In this document: positions 50,837-60,498 of the stretch, one piece after another
How the letters are laid out: each line of letters opens with the position of its first letter
Numbering within the stretch: the stretch's first letter is position 1
Assembly (NCBI GenBank): GCA_032250805.1
Contig: JAVVEM010000013.1
Location: 1 to 64,000 of the forward strand
Source: B18-G4 sp032250805
GTDB taxonomy: Bacteria; Bacteroidota; Bacteroidia; Bacteroidales; B18-G4
Direction of reading: 5' to 3'
Length of the DNA stretch: 64,000 bases
Notes under the pieces: model-generated
Seen by the model: the letters and a program-made list of their open reading frames with translations, nothing else
Told to the model about the DNA's origin: nothing
Databases searched by the model: none
Translations under genes and position numbers: made by a program

Positions 50837-51817
50837 TTAAATGGCCAGGGTGCGGGCAATATCAAGTAATTCCAGGTTAATTTCCTGGTGGTGCTTGATG
50901 GATTTTTCGAAAGAAGTGAGTTTTATCTCATTATCTACCTGTCCGATCATCACCCCGCTAACGCCATCTTTCAGGGTCAGTATGGCCGCATTGCCCAGCC
51001 TGCTTGCCAGCACCCTGTCCATAGCCGATGGAGCCCCGCCCCGCTGAATATGGCCCAGAATGGTGACCCTGGTTTCGAAGCCGGGAAATTTTTTGTTGAT
51101 CTCTTTTTCAACCTCCAGCGCACCGCCCGAATCATCCCCTTCGGCAACGATAATGATCCCTGAAGTCTTGCTTTTCTTCCAGTCTTTTTCGAGCATATAC
51201 AGCAATTCGTCGATGTATGTGGGGCTTTCAGGTATGAGGATCATTTCTGCCCCGGTGGCAATGCCACTTCTGAGGGCAATAAAGCCGGCATCACGACCCA
51301 TCACCTCTGTAATAAATAAACGGTCGTGCGAATAGGCAGTATCACGCAATTTATCCACTGCCTCTATTACGGTATTTAGTGCTGTATCGTAACCAATGGT
51401 AAAATCTGTTCCGTAAAGGTCGTTATCGATGGTGCCCGGCAGTCCAACTACGGGTACTCCAAACTCCTTGCTAAAGATACGGGCTCCGGTAAATGTGCCA
51501 TCGCCACCGATCACTACCAGGGCATCGATGCCTATAGCCTGCATTTTCTCATACGCTTTTCTACGCCCTTCTTTTTCGTAAAAGTCTTTGCAGCGGGCCG
51601 ACTTAAGGATTGTTCCCCCGCGCTGAATGATATTTGATACCGAGCGGCTGTGCAGAGGAACGATCTCACCATTGATGAGCCCCTGGTAACCTCTCATGGA
51701 ACCCGCCATTTCGAAACCTTCGTTAATGCCGGTGCGCACCACGGCCCTTATTGCCGCATTCATGCCGGGCGAATCACCGCCGGAAGTGAGGACCGCTATT
51801 TTTTTGATTTCTTTCAT
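50837..51817 (-). CDS. pfkA: ATP-dependent 6-phosphofructokinase
   Basis: A 326-residue glycolytic enzyme that phosphorylates fructose 6-phosphate. Motifs: Ser-Gly-Gly-Asp-Ser-Pro-Gly-Met-Asn-Ala, Gly-Gly-Asp-Gly-Thr-Phe-Thr-Gly-Ala and Pro-Gly-Thr-Ile-Asp-Asn-Asp. Gly after Gly-Gly-Asp marks ATP rather than pyrophosphate use, as known for the family. ATG 51817 gives the standard short N-terminus before the first strand; the upstream ATG at 51844 is in frame but atypical. It is 28 bases upstream of priA on the same strand. Confidence 0.95.
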   Translation of the reverse strand: MKEIKKIAVLTSGGDSPGMNAAIRAVVRTGINEGFEMAGSMRGYQGLINGEIVPLHSRSVSNIIQRGGTILKSARCKDFYEKEGRRKAYEKMQAIGIDALVVIGGDGTFTGARIFSKEFGVPVVGLPGTIDNDLYGTDFTIGYDTALNTVIEAVDKLRDTAYSHDRLFITEVMGRDAGFIALRSGIATGAEMILIPESPTYIDELLYMLEKDWKKSKTSGIIIVAEGDDSGGALEVEKEINKKFPGFETRVTILGHIQRGGAPSAMDRVLASRLGNAAILTLKDGVSGVMIGQVDNEIKLTSFEKSIKHHQEINLELLDIARTLAI

Positions 51818-51846
51818 TGGGTTGAAACTAATTACGAAATGCAAAG

Positions 51847-53052
51847 TTAGTCAATTATGGATTGGTGATCCGGGTCTTCAGCTTTCTCTTTTCTGCTGCC
51901 TTCATACAATTCATATTTCATAAACCGGCATTCGATAGGGCCATTATATATTTTAATCTTTTTCGACGGCCTAAGCCCGATGAACTTCATGGCTCTCAGG
52001 TCACCACTGATGATCCATGCCTCGGCATTCTTGTAATTTTGCTTCAGGGTGTCACCAATGGATTTGTAGAGCGATATGATGTCGTCAGTTTTAACCCGCT
52101 CACCGTAGGGAGGGTTCATGATGATGTGCAGTTCGCCGGCCGGCGAACGGAGTTTCTCAAAAGCCGAAGGGTGAAGGCTGATTGATTTATCAAGCCCGGC
52201 GCTGCTTATATTTTTACGCGTAACGCGCATGGCAAGCGGTGAGCTGTCACCTCCCATCACCACCTTCGATAGGTATTCGGATGGCGGCTGGTATTTTTCC
52301 CTGATCGATTTTAGCAAGGCAGCATCAAAGTCTTTCCACTTTTCAAAGCCGAATTGTTTCCTGTAATAGCCGGAGGGAATTCCATTGGCGATCATGGCTG
52401 CCTCGATGAGGATGGTGCCCGAACCACACATGGGGTCGAGCAGGAGTTTTTTGCCATCCCAGCCACTAAGCAGGATCAAGCCCGCGGCAAGCACTTCGCT
52501 AAGCGGGGCATTGCCAAGCGAAACCTTATATCCCCTCAGGTGTAGCGATGATCCCGAACTGTCGAGCGAGATGGTGCAATGGTTTTTGTTGATATGGACA
52601 TTGATCCTGATATCTGGATCATCGGTATCCACATTGGGGCGCTGCCCGTATTTTGTCCTGAAAAAATCTGCAATGGCATCCTTGGTCTTTAATGCGGCAT
52701 ACATGGAATGGGTGATGCCTGAGTTAAAAACTGCTCCGTCGATGGCAAAGGTGGTATTCAGGTCCATGAACCCGTCCCACGGAAGTTTCAGGCATTTGCT
52801 GTACAATTCCTTGTCGTCCACCGCGCTGAACTCGTACAATGGCTTCAGAAAGCGTAATGCAGTCCGGCATGTGTAGTTGCAGGTGTAAAGCGTTTCATTA
52901 TTCCCCTTAAAACTTACACCCCGGTGGATGACCTCAATATCATGTCCGCCGGCCTGCTCAATTTCACCGGCAAGAACTTCTTCCAGCCCGTAGACGGTCT
53001 TTGCGGTAATTGCGAAAAGATGATCTGATTTGATACCGGGACTGTTTTGCAT
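51847..53052 (-). CDS. THUMP-domain rRNA methyltransferase (RlmL N-terminal-half type)
   Basis: A 401-residue protein with a THUMP RNA-binding domain (about 15-165) and a class I methyltransferase domain with Asp-Pro-Met-Cys-Gly-Ser-Gly-Thr (about 207-214) and the N-methyltransferase motif Asn-Pro-Pro-Tyr-Gly (about 315-319). This is the YcbY/RlmL-type architecture that makes N2-methylguanine in 23S rRNA; the C-terminal RlmK half of E. coli is absent, as is common in this phylum. ATG start at 53052, 29 bases upstream of pfkA, same strand. Confidence 0.9.
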   Translation of the reverse strand: MQNSPGIKSDHLFAITAKTVYGLEEVLAGEIEQAGGHDIEVIHRGVSFKGNNETLYTCNYTCRTALRFLKPLYEFSAVDDKELYSKCLKLPWDGFMDLNTTFAIDGAVFNSGITHSMYAALKTKDAIADFFRTKYGQRPNVDTDDPDIRINVHINKNHCTISLDSSGSSLHLRGYKVSLGNAPLSEVLAAGLILLSGWDGKKLLLDPMCGSGTILIEAAMIANGIPSGYYRKQFGFEKWKDFDAALLKSIREKYQPPSEYLSKVVMGGDSSPLAMRVTRKNISSAGLDKSISLHPSAFEKLRSPAGELHIIMNPPYGERVKTDDIISLYKSIGDTLKQNYKNAEAWIISGDLRAMKFIGLRPSKKIKIYNGPIECRFMKYELYEGSRKEKAEDPDHQSIID

Positions 53053-53083
53053 GTGTCAAAGATAGTACAAATAAGGCGAACAT

Positions 53084-54214
53084 TCAGATTTTCCCGATAC
53101 TGCGTTTGCTTTTTATAATAAGCTTTTGTCTCCAGACTGCCCTTGAACGGTTTTCAGCATCGGCACCGATCAGGAAGGCATATGGCTTCAGTTCTTTTGA
53201 TTGCTCAAAAATAATCTTTAGGACAGCTCCCACAGGAATAACCACGAACATGCCAACGATGCCCCAAACCATACCTCCGATGATGATCAGTAAGATAGTA
53301 AACAGGGGGTTAAGACTGACATAATTGCCGGTTATGTTGGGGGTAAGGATATTGTTTTCGAGAAACTGAATGATGACGAACAACAGGAGTACCCACACTG
53401 CGAGGCCTGGGGTATCGCCGGTTAAAAGAGCAAAGGTAAATGGAATACTGGCACCTATCCATGTTCCGAAATAAGGTATGAGGTTAAAGAGAGCTGAAAT
53501 GATGCCGAAAAGAATGGCATATTTTACACCAACGATCCACAAGCCCAGGGAGTTCAATACCGACAGAATCAGGACAACCGTAAATAAGCCTCCCACATAG
53601 CGCGGGACTATAAATGAGATCCGCTTCATAATGTTGCGTGCATCTTCTTCGCGCTTTGACGGTACCGCCATGATAATGAACTTGTAGAACTTTTCGCGGT
53701 AGTAGAGCATGTAGAACATGAATACGGGAATCATCCCCAGTATAAAGATCGTGCTTGTTGTGCCCTTGAAAACTGATTTGGTAAAATTTCCTGACAGATT
53801 AAAAATGTCGTTGATCGCATCATGAATAAGAAGGTTTTGAGATTCAACGGTATAACCGAAATAATTTTCAATGAATTGCCCAAGCTGGTCAATGTTGCTG
53901 TGTGCTTTGTCGATCAAAGCAGGGATATCGCGTGTGAGGAGGAGGGCATTTTTATAAAGGATAAAAACTGCAAATGTAAGGATGCCAACCAACAGGAAAA
54001 TAGAAATAATATTGGCTAGTGCCCCGGGAAAACGGGCCTTGTTCTCAAGAAATCTAACCAAGGGATATACAAGATAACTGAAGATCGCACCCAGGATAAG
54101 TGGGCTGAAGAAACTCTTGGCAATAATGATGCTGTAAAAGAGCAGAATCGCAAATAGAAGAAAAAATGATGCTGTTACGATTCTGGGGGTCTTATTGAAG
54201 GCGTTCTCTGTCAT
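53084..54214 (-). CDS. AI-2E family transporter (PerM-like)
   Basis: A 376-residue inner-membrane protein with about eight helices. The long periplasmic segment after the third helix and the Asn-Leu-Ile-Pro-Tyr-Phe-Gly-Thr motif before the last helices, together with the Gly-Asn...Leu-Asn-Pro segment, fit the AI-2E/PerM family. Members are linked to efflux of autoinducer or ions; the substrate is not predictable. I prefer ATG 54214; ATG 54265 would add 17 polar residues. Divergent from the MazG-like gene, with their starts 76 bases apart. Confidence 0.86.
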   Translation of the reverse strand: MTENAFNKTPRIVTASFFLLFAILLFYSIIIAKSFFSPLILGAIFSYLVYPLVRFLENKARFPGALANIISIFLLVGILTFAVFILYKNALLLTRDIPALIDKAHSNIDQLGQFIENYFGYTVESQNLLIHDAINDIFNLSGNFTKSVFKGTTSTIFILGMIPVFMFYMLYYREKFYKFIIMAVPSKREEDARNIMKRISFIVPRYVGGLFTVVLILSVLNSLGLWIVGVKYAILFGIISALFNLIPYFGTWIGASIPFTFALLTGDTPGLAVWVLLLFVIIQFLENNILTPNITGNYVSLNPLFTILLIIIGGMVWGIVGMFVVIPVGAVLKIIFEQSKELKPYAFLIGADAENRSRAVWRQKLIIKSKRSIGKI

Positions 54215-54290
54215 TTCTGTTTTATTCTGATATTTGCAAGAGATAAAGTTAGTAATTTCATTCATGAAATAAAAGCAAATTGTTTGCCAA

Positions 54291-54635
54291 ATGACGATAA
54301 AAGAAGCGCAAAATATTGTTGATCAATGGATCAACACCACAGGAGTGAGGTACTTTAATGAACTCACCAATACTGCTATATTGATGGAAGAGGTGGGCGA
54401 AGTAGCCAGGATCATGGCACGGAAATTCGGCGAGCAGTCGTTTAAGAATGATGAAAATGAAGCGAACCTCGCTGATGAATTTGCCGATGTTTTGTTTGTG
54501 CTTATTTGCCTTGCCAACCAAACCGGAGTCGACCTGACCAAAGCCCTTAAGCAAAATATCGAAAAAAAGACCCGAAGGGATAAGTTCCGGCATGCTGAGA
54601 ATACGAAACTGAACAAGGACCCGCGAAAAAAGTGA
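54291..54635 (+). CDS. MazG-like nucleotide pyrophosphohydrolase
   Basis: A 114-residue single-domain protein of the MazG/all-alpha NTP-PPase fold. The metal-binding motif is Glu-Glu-Val-Gly-Glu (residues about 33-37) with Asp-Glu-Phe-Ala-Asp-Val (about 63-68), giving the typical Glu-x2-Glu...Glu-x2-Asp pattern. It probably removes pyrophosphate from abnormal nucleotides. Short, single-domain forms are common in Bacteroidota. ATG start at 54291. It is convergent with the CHAD gene. Confidence 0.87.
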   Translation: MTIKEAQNIVDQWINTTGVRYFNELTNTAILMEEVGEVARIMARKFGEQSFKNDENEANLADEFADVLFVLICLANQTGVDLTKALKQNIEKKTRRDKFRHAENTKLNKDPRKK

Positions 54636-54659
54636 TCAGCAACACTGAAATTCGTTATC

Positions 54660-55463
54660 TTATATCTTCATCTCGTTTATCAGGATACATGAATATTCCT
54701 GCTGCAATTCGTGTTTGCGGTTTTTGATCATACGATTGAATGCTTCGAGTGATGGGGAGGATCTGTCGGGGTATTTGCGAATAAAATTGTTAATTTCTTT
54801 TTGCATGTTCAGATGATCATGCCAAAAGCCGGCCAGATCAGCCAGGTCGCGTAAACGCGATACACCGATGTTAAGGCTGTCTTCAACAGGCAATTGTTCG
54901 TCGAAGATATTGTTAAGGTAGTTGATATCTTTCAGCCGGCGGCGAATGCTGTGAAATCTTTTTTCCTGCCTGCTTTCATGAAAAATATAGCTGATCTCAT
55001 TGGTGAGGATGGTCAGCAAAGAAATTCCTTCTGCATAAGCTTGCTCACGATCTACATGCTGGAGGGCCTGTCTGAGTTTGGAACTGATCTCGTCGGGATG
55101 TTCTTTCTTAAACCCCGCAAGGGCGATTTCATATTTATTTCTTCTCTGGCCGGTCTTTCGCAACAAATTGCTCAGGACCGGGTCGAGCTCCGGGAGCTTA
55201 AATTCTTTCAATAGCAGGCCGATGATCTGTAAATCCCTCAAATTTCCTGCCTGCTTAAATAATGTATTGATTTCCTGCATGCTGCTCAGCATGTCGGAAT
55301 CTTTCCTTATCTGATTCACAAGCCTCATCACCACCCGCAGCCGTTTAATGCTCAGGCGCAGATTGTGTATGGCCTCAATATTTTCGGGATCCTCACTCAG
55401 CAGGAGGTTCTCCTTAATTATGTCTGTGTGTTTTGAATAATACTTAAAGACAGGATTTAACAT
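54660..55463 (-). CDS. CHAD domain protein
   Basis: A 267-residue all-helical protein with the conserved positively charged and His motifs of CHAD domains: Ile-His-Asn-Leu-Arg-Leu-Ser-Ile-Lys-Arg-Leu-Arg (about 30-41) and Phe-His-Ser-Ile-Arg-Arg-Arg-Leu-Lys-Asp (about 167-176). CHAD domains are known to bind inorganic polyphosphate. There is no CYTH domain fused, so it is the stand-alone form. ppk1 at 33656-35710 supplies the likely ligand. ATG start at 55463. Convergent with the MazG-like gene. Confidence 0.85.
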   Translation of the reverse strand: MLNPVFKYYSKHTDIIKENLLLSEDPENIEAIHNLRLSIKRLRVVMRLVNQIRKDSDMLSSMQEINTLFKQAGNLRDLQIIGLLLKEFKLPELDPVLSNLLRKTGQRRNKYEIALAGFKKEHPDEISSKLRQALQHVDREQAYAEGISLLTILTNEISYIFHESRQEKRFHSIRRRLKDINYLNNIFDEQLPVEDSLNIGVSRLRDLADLAGFWHDHLNMQKEINNFIRKYPDRSSPSLEAFNRMIKNRKHELQQEYSCILINEMKI

Positions 55464-55661
55464 CTTGCTGCAAAATTAATCATTCTGAGGATACCGTTTA
55501 CCGGTAATCGCATCGATTACATTAATTATCAGGCTGCCAGTACAATCGCTCAAAAAGGTATACCAATAGTTAATTATAAACTACCACGTGTTAATTAATT
55601 GCTGCCCCCGCAACCATTACTCAAAACAATTTTTTATCTTCGGCCTGAAAATTTTCGGGCT
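55464..55661. other. Divergent gap, 198 bases
   Basis: Between the CHAD gene and the DUF5687 gene. AT-rich, no small reading frame that I would support. A TATCTTCG at 55635-55642 is a weak -7 candidate for the DUF5687 gene. Confidence 0.4.
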
Positions 55662-57143
55662 ATGGTATTAAGGTGGTTTATCAGTCATCAGTTCAAGCAG
55701 CTCAGACGTTCGCCATTCTGGCAAAAGAGCCTGGCTATAAACATTGTTCTTTCATTTCTGGTTGGACTCGTTCTTCTCGAACTACTCGGCCTTGGCATTA
55801 TGCTGCCGGTAATACTGACAGAAATCTATCCTGATGAGAACCTTGTGGCGTTATTCAATAGTGCATTGCTGTATTATTTCGCTATTGATCTCATACTTCG
55901 GTATTTAATGCAATACCTTCCTGTGATATCAGCTCAGCCTTATTTTCATCTTCCGATACGAAAATCGGTTATTGTGCATTATATGCTTGCAAAGTCGATA
56001 TTCTTTATCATGAACTATCTTCCCTTGCTGGTTTTTATCCCCTGGGCTCTAAATGCCGTTGCAGTTGAATATACAACACCGCAGGCTCTCAGGTGGTTGC
56101 TGGGGCTCATCTTTCTTGTCTTTGCCAATAATTTTATTGTTATTTTTGTGAAGCGGCAAATATTTACCCGCCCCTGGATAGTTCTTATCTTTGTGATTGC
56201 GCTGATAGGATTTATTGTACTCGATTATTTAAACGTGTATTCCATCTCTGCAATATCAACATCTCTATTCCATTATCTTATCACTATTCCCTGGACCAAC
56301 CTTGTTCCCCTTGCTTTGCTCATTTTCGTATATGCCGTCAATTTTTCATTTCTGAGGGCCCGTATGTATATCGAAGAGATGAGTATGAAAAAGCATACAC
56401 GAACCGATTCACATACCGGGATCAAATACCTGAAGAGCCTCGGACGAATTGGTGAAATGGTGGCTTTTGAACTGAAACTTTACTGGCGTAACAAACGTTC
56501 CAAATCACTGTTTTATATGGTTCCGGTTTTTTTGCTCTATGGATTTTTCTTTTATCCGAATGATGTATACATGGAACTTGGCGGAATGATGGTGTTTGTT
56601 GGGATATTTGTCACCGGTGGGGTGGGAATGAGTTTTGGAAATTATTTCCTCGGTTGGGAAAGCAGCTTTTTTGATACAATCTTAGCCAATAACATTGATT
56701 TTGAGAAATATTTCAGGGCGAAATATATGATACTACTGGGCATGGCAGTGATCTCATATGTGGTTACATTACCCTATGCTATTTTTGGTTGGGAGATCCT
56801 GTATGTTAATACAATGTGTTTTCTGATGAATATCGGGGTCAATGCCTACGTGATCCTGCTCTTTTGCACCAATAATAAAAAACGAATGGATCTGAGCAGG
56901 GGCGCAACATTCAACTATCAGGGGGTTGGGGCATCGCAATTCCTGATCATGCTTCCACTTTTGCTGCTGCCTGTTTTGCTTTACGCTTTATTTTCGATCT
57001 TCCTTGATTTTATCCCGGCAGTAAGCATTCTGGGTATGGTAGGTTTAATCGGGATTCTTTTCCACAGGGTGTGGATGCATAAGGTGATTACAAGGTTTCT
57101 GCGCAGAAAATATATCATCGCTGAAGGATTCAGGGAAAAATAA
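55662..57143 (+). CDS. DUF5687 family ABC-type membrane protein
   Basis: A 493-residue membrane protein with about twelve predicted helices. The opening Trp-Phe-Ile-Ser-His-Gln-Phe-Lys-Gln-Leu-Arg-Arg-Ser segment and the central Leu-Lys-Leu-Tyr-Trp-Arg-Asn-Lys-Arg-Ser motif are typical of DUF5687 proteins, which sit next to an ABC ATPase and are assumed to be its permease. That holds here: the ATPase follows 38 bases later. ATG 55662 was chosen because upstream in-frame TTG codons add a non-hydrophobic tail. Substrate unknown. Confidence 0.84.
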   Translation: MVLRWFISHQFKQLRRSPFWQKSLAINIVLSFLVGLVLLELLGLGIMLPVILTEIYPDENLVALFNSALLYYFAIDLILRYLMQYLPVISAQPYFHLPIRKSVIVHYMLAKSIFFIMNYLPLLVFIPWALNAVAVEYTTPQALRWLLGLIFLVFANNFIVIFVKRQIFTRPWIVLIFVIALIGFIVLDYLNVYSISAISTSLFHYLITIPWTNLVPLALLIFVYAVNFSFLRARMYIEEMSMKKHTRTDSHTGIKYLKSLGRIGEMVAFELKLYWRNKRSKSLFYMVPVFLLYGFFFYPNDVYMELGGMMVFVGIFVTGGVGMSFGNYFLGWESSFFDTILANNIDFEKYFRAKYMILLGMAVISYVVTLPYAIFGWEILYVNTMCFLMNIGVNAYVILLFCTNNKKRMDLSRGATFNYQGVGASQFLIMLPLLLLPVLLYALFSIFLDFIPAVSILGMVGLIGILFHRVWMHKVITRFLRRKYIIAEGFREK

Positions 57144-57181
57144 TTCTGATAACTGAGTGTTTTAACCTAACGAAAAACAAT

Positions 57182-57877
57182 ATGATAGAAGTAAAAGACC
57201 TGACCAAAGCCTACCACGGGAATGTAGTGCTTGATATTCCCAAACTTACGATACCCAAAGGGGAAAGCTTTGGCCTGGTTGGGAATAACGGAGCGGGAAA
57301 AACAACGTTTTTTCGCCTGATCCTGGATCTGATCCGTCCAACAAGTGGTACAGTTTACATCGACTCCGTGAATGTAATGGGTTCGGTTGGCTGGAAAAGC
57401 TTTACAGGGTCATACCTGGATGAGGGTTTTCTTATAGATTTTCTTACACCGGAAGAATATTTTGAATTCCTGGCCGATATCAATGGGCTGTCCAAAGGAG
57501 ATGTGAAAGAGTTCTATGCAACTTTTGCAGAATTCTTTAACCAGGAAGTGCTGGGCAAGAAAAAGTATATCCGTGAACTGTCTTCGGGTAACCAGAAAAA
57601 AGTGGGCATCGCGGCAGCGCTTATGACCAATCCTCAGTTGGTGATCCTGGATGAACCATTTAACAGCCTCGACCCAACCACACAGATACGTCTTAAAAAA
57701 CTACTGAAGAATATTAAGGAAAACAGAAATGTTACGGCACTTATCTCCAGCCACGATCTGAGTCATGTTACTGAGGTGTGCGAACGCATCGTTGTGCTCG
57801 AAGTGGGTAATATCATTAAAGACATCAAAACCACAAACACAACACTGAAAGACCTTGAGAAATATTTTTCAGTTTAG
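57182..57877 (+). CDS. ABC transporter ATP-binding protein
   Basis: A 231-residue single ATPase with Walker A Gly-Asn-Asn-Gly-Ala-Gly-Lys-Thr-Thr (about 33-41), signature Leu-Ser-Ser-Gly-Asn-Gln-Lys-Lys (about 130-137), Walker B Leu-Val-Ile-Leu-Asp-Glu-Pro-Phe and switch His in Ile-Ser-Ser-His-Asp. The signature lacks the usual Ser-Gly-Gly-Gln, having Asn in place of the third Gly, a variation seen in ABC-2 type ATPases. It most likely drives the DUF5687 permease upstream as an exporter. Confidence 0.92.
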   Translation: MIEVKDLTKAYHGNVVLDIPKLTIPKGESFGLVGNNGAGKTTFFRLILDLIRPTSGTVYIDSVNVMGSVGWKSFTGSYLDEGFLIDFLTPEEYFEFLADINGLSKGDVKEFYATFAEFFNQEVLGKKKYIRELSSGNQKKVGIAAALMTNPQLVILDEPFNSLDPTTQIRLKKLLKNIKENRNVTALISSHDLSHVTEVCERIVVLEVGNIIKDIKTTNTTLKDLEKYFSV

Positions 57878-58006
57878 CCCGTGTTGTGCTGAATAAATAA
57901 TTGTTTTCTGCAGGTAAGGCAAAATTCTTCAACACTGTTTTATTATATCAGCCTGTTTTTTTAAACGGCAGTTCATTATTCCACAGAGAATGTTTATTTT
58001 TAAAAA

Positions 58007-60481
58007 ATGAATCAACCCGGGGCTCTTGTCATCATTGCAAGAATGTGTATTTTTTTATTGCTTAATGGGGTTTATCTCATTGGCCCCGGTCAATCCACCC
58101 AGCTCAGCGGGCGCGTACTCGACGCAGAAACCGGCGAGCCGCTGGCTTTTGTAAACCTTGTGGCAAATAGCAGCCGGCAAGGAACAGCATCCGATATTGA
58201 CGGGAAATTCAGTCTGCACTTAAGTAAACCTGCGCAATTTTTAAAGGCCACTTACGTGGGCTATGAGCCTGCCCGGATCAATGTGGCCGGACGTTCGCAA
58301 AATTTGAAGATATTGATGCGCAGGATCCCTTACGAACTTGATGAAGTTGTTATACTTCCCGGTATCAACTCCGCGCACCGGATTATCCGTAATGTGGTAA
58401 ATAACCGCCATCGTAATGATCCGGCAAAGCTCGAAGCATATTCATATATATCCTATGAAAAGACAATTTTTACACTCGACCTGGATTCCCTGCGGATGAT
58501 CGACACCATGCTGCTCGACACCGCTTCGCTCCAGGTGCGAAGGTTTTTCGACCGGCAGGATATATTCATCGCCGAGTCAGTCACTGAGCGAAAATACCTT
58601 CGCCCCGAAAGAAAGCGCGAAAATGTCATCGCGACAAGGGTGTCGGGCATGAAAGACCCGATATTTGTTTTTCTGGTATCGCAGATGCAATCAACCTCCT
58701 TCTACAATGAACGCATCAACATCGGCCGCAGTGAATATATTAATCCAATTAGCGGGGGCAGTACTTCAAAATATACTTTTATCCTTGAAGATACAGCATA
58801 CAGCGATCGAAATGATACCATATTCATTATTTCATACCGGCCTGCACCAAATACTAACTTTGACGGGCTCAAAGGCGTGCTTTCAATAAACACATATAAC
58901 TGGGCCGTACAGAATGTGATTGCTGAACCTGCACGCGATGAAGGCCCGTTCACCATCAGGATCCAGCAGCAATATGAACTGATCGACGGGAAACAATGGT
59001 TCCCGGTACAGCTCAATACCGATATTATGATCAGATCGATCGGGACCAGCGTTAATGATGAGATGTATTCATTTGTTGGCGTTGGCAAAAGTTATATCAG
59101 GGATATTGAATTGAATCCCCGATTGCTTCGAAGCGAATTTGATAATATTGAGGTGGATGTCGACCCCCGGGCCCACGACCGAAGTGAAGAATTCTGGAAT
59201 GTATACCGTGCCGACAGCCTGAGTGAGAGGGACAGGAATACATATGAATTTATGGACAGCATCGGGCGTGAAGTGAATTTCGACCGCCTTGCAAAAACTT
59301 TTGAAACTGTGATGACAGGCCGGATACCGTTTAAGGTGATCGATTTCGATATTGATAAGTTTTTACGCTATAACCAATACGAAGGATTATACCTTGGACT
59401 TGGCATCCATACCAACGAACGGCTTTCAAGGCGCTTCAAAGCCGGCGGGTTCTGGGGCTACTCGTTTAATGACAAAACTGCCAAATATGGTGGCGATGGT
59501 TCGGTGCTGATCCACAGGCGCAGTGATTTGAAACTCAAGGCCGGCTATTTTTATGATGTTACGGAAAGCGCAGGGACAGAATTTAATGGTGAACCAAAAT
59601 CTTTTTTGCGTGCTGAAGGCTTCAGAAATTTTCTCATTCGCCGAATGAATGTCACCGAAAGGGGGTATGTTGGATTGGAGTTCAATGCCCTGCGGCATTT
59701 TCGCTGGGAGTTGCTTGTTTTGAGCGACTTTAAAAAGGCATTTCCCGACTACTACTACGGACAGCGTGAAGGAAATACCGCCATGCTTAAGAACGAATTC
59801 CGGTTTACCGAATTAACCGCAGGATTTCGCTTTGCTTTTCGTGAAAAATTTTTAAGAACAAAGCGGATGAAAATCTCACTCGGAACAAAATATCCCGTCA
59901 TTAGGTTTCAGTATACCCGTGGCTTTGATAACATCCTTAGCGGCGAGTTTGCATACAACCGCTATGATTTGAAAATTTCCGAATCGTTTTATATTAAATA
60001 TCTCGGATTAACGGCCATTGAACTTCGGGCAGGCTATATCGACGGCGATCTTCCCTATTGCAACCTCTATAATGGAAACGGCAGCTACCGGGTGTTTACG
60101 GTCTATGCCTCCAACAGTTTTGCTACCATGCGCATGAATGAGTTTTTGAGCAACCGCTTTGTGGCCTTATACCTGTCGCATAACTTCGGCACCCTGCTGG
60201 TCCGTACCCGTTTTTTCTCGCCCGAGATCATGCTGGTTACAAATATCGGCTTCGGCAAACTGAACAATGCTGCACAGCATCATAATACCAGCTTCAACAC
60301 CATGGAAAAAGGCTTTTACGAATCGGGTGTGCTCTTCCATGGTTTGCTCGACCTGAGTTTTTACAAAGTAGGGGTCGGGATGTTTTACCGCTATGGTCCG
60401 TATAGTTTCGAAAAAACAATTGATAACTTTGCCTTTAAAGCAAGTATAGTGTTCCCGATCGAAAGCGTTAAACGGCAATAG
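58007..60481 (+). CDS. Outer-membrane protein with carboxypeptidase-like plug and DUF5686 domain
   Basis: An 824-residue exported protein: a signal-like helix (about 8-28), a carboxypeptidase D regulatory-like domain (about 33-110: Leu-Ser-Gly-Arg-Val-Leu-Asp-Ala-Glu-Thr-Gly-Glu-Pro-Leu), then the DUF5686 region of about 700 residues with alternating hydrophobic beta-strand patterns to the C-terminus, suggesting an outer-membrane beta-barrel. The family is widespread in Bacteroidota; function unknown. It is 129 bases after the ABC ATPase in the same direction, but has its own gap. ATG start at 58007. Confidence 0.86.
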   Translation: MNQPGALVIIARMCIFLLLNGVYLIGPGQSTQLSGRVLDAETGEPLAFVNLVANSSRQGTASDIDGKFSLHLSKPAQFLKATYVGYEPARINVAGRSQNLKILMRRIPYELDEVVILPGINSAHRIIRNVVNNRHRNDPAKLEAYSYISYEKTIFTLDLDSLRMIDTMLLDTASLQVRRFFDRQDIFIAESVTERKYLRPERKRENVIATRVSGMKDPIFVFLVSQMQSTSFYNERINIGRSEYINPISGGSTSKYTFILEDTAYSDRNDTIFIISYRPAPNTNFDGLKGVLSINTYNWAVQNVIAEPARDEGPFTIRIQQQYELIDGKQWFPVQLNTDIMIRSIGTSVNDEMYSFVGVGKSYIRDIELNPRLLRSEFDNIEVDVDPRAHDRSEEFWNVYRADSLSERDRNTYEFMDSIGREVNFDRLAKTFETVMTGRIPFKVIDFDIDKFLRYNQYEGLYLGLGIHTNERLSRRFKAGGFWGYSFNDKTAKYGGDGSVLIHRRSDLKLKAGYFYDVTESAGTEFNGEPKSFLRAEGFRNFLIRRMNVTERGYVGLEFNALRHFRWELLVLSDFKKAFPDYYYGQREGNTAMLKNEFRFTELTAGFRFAFREKFLRTKRMKISLGTKYPVIRFQYTRGFDNILSGEFAYNRYDLKISESFYIKYLGLTAIELRAGYIDGDLPYCNLYNGNGSYRVFTVYASNSFATMRMNEFLSNRFVALYLSHNFGTLLVRTRFFSPEIMLVTNIGFGKLNNAAQHHNTSFNTMEKGFYESGVLFHGLLDLSFYKVGVGMFYRYGPYSFEKTIDNFAFKASIVFPIESVKRQ

Positions 60482-60498
60482 ATCCTACTACCCGGCGG

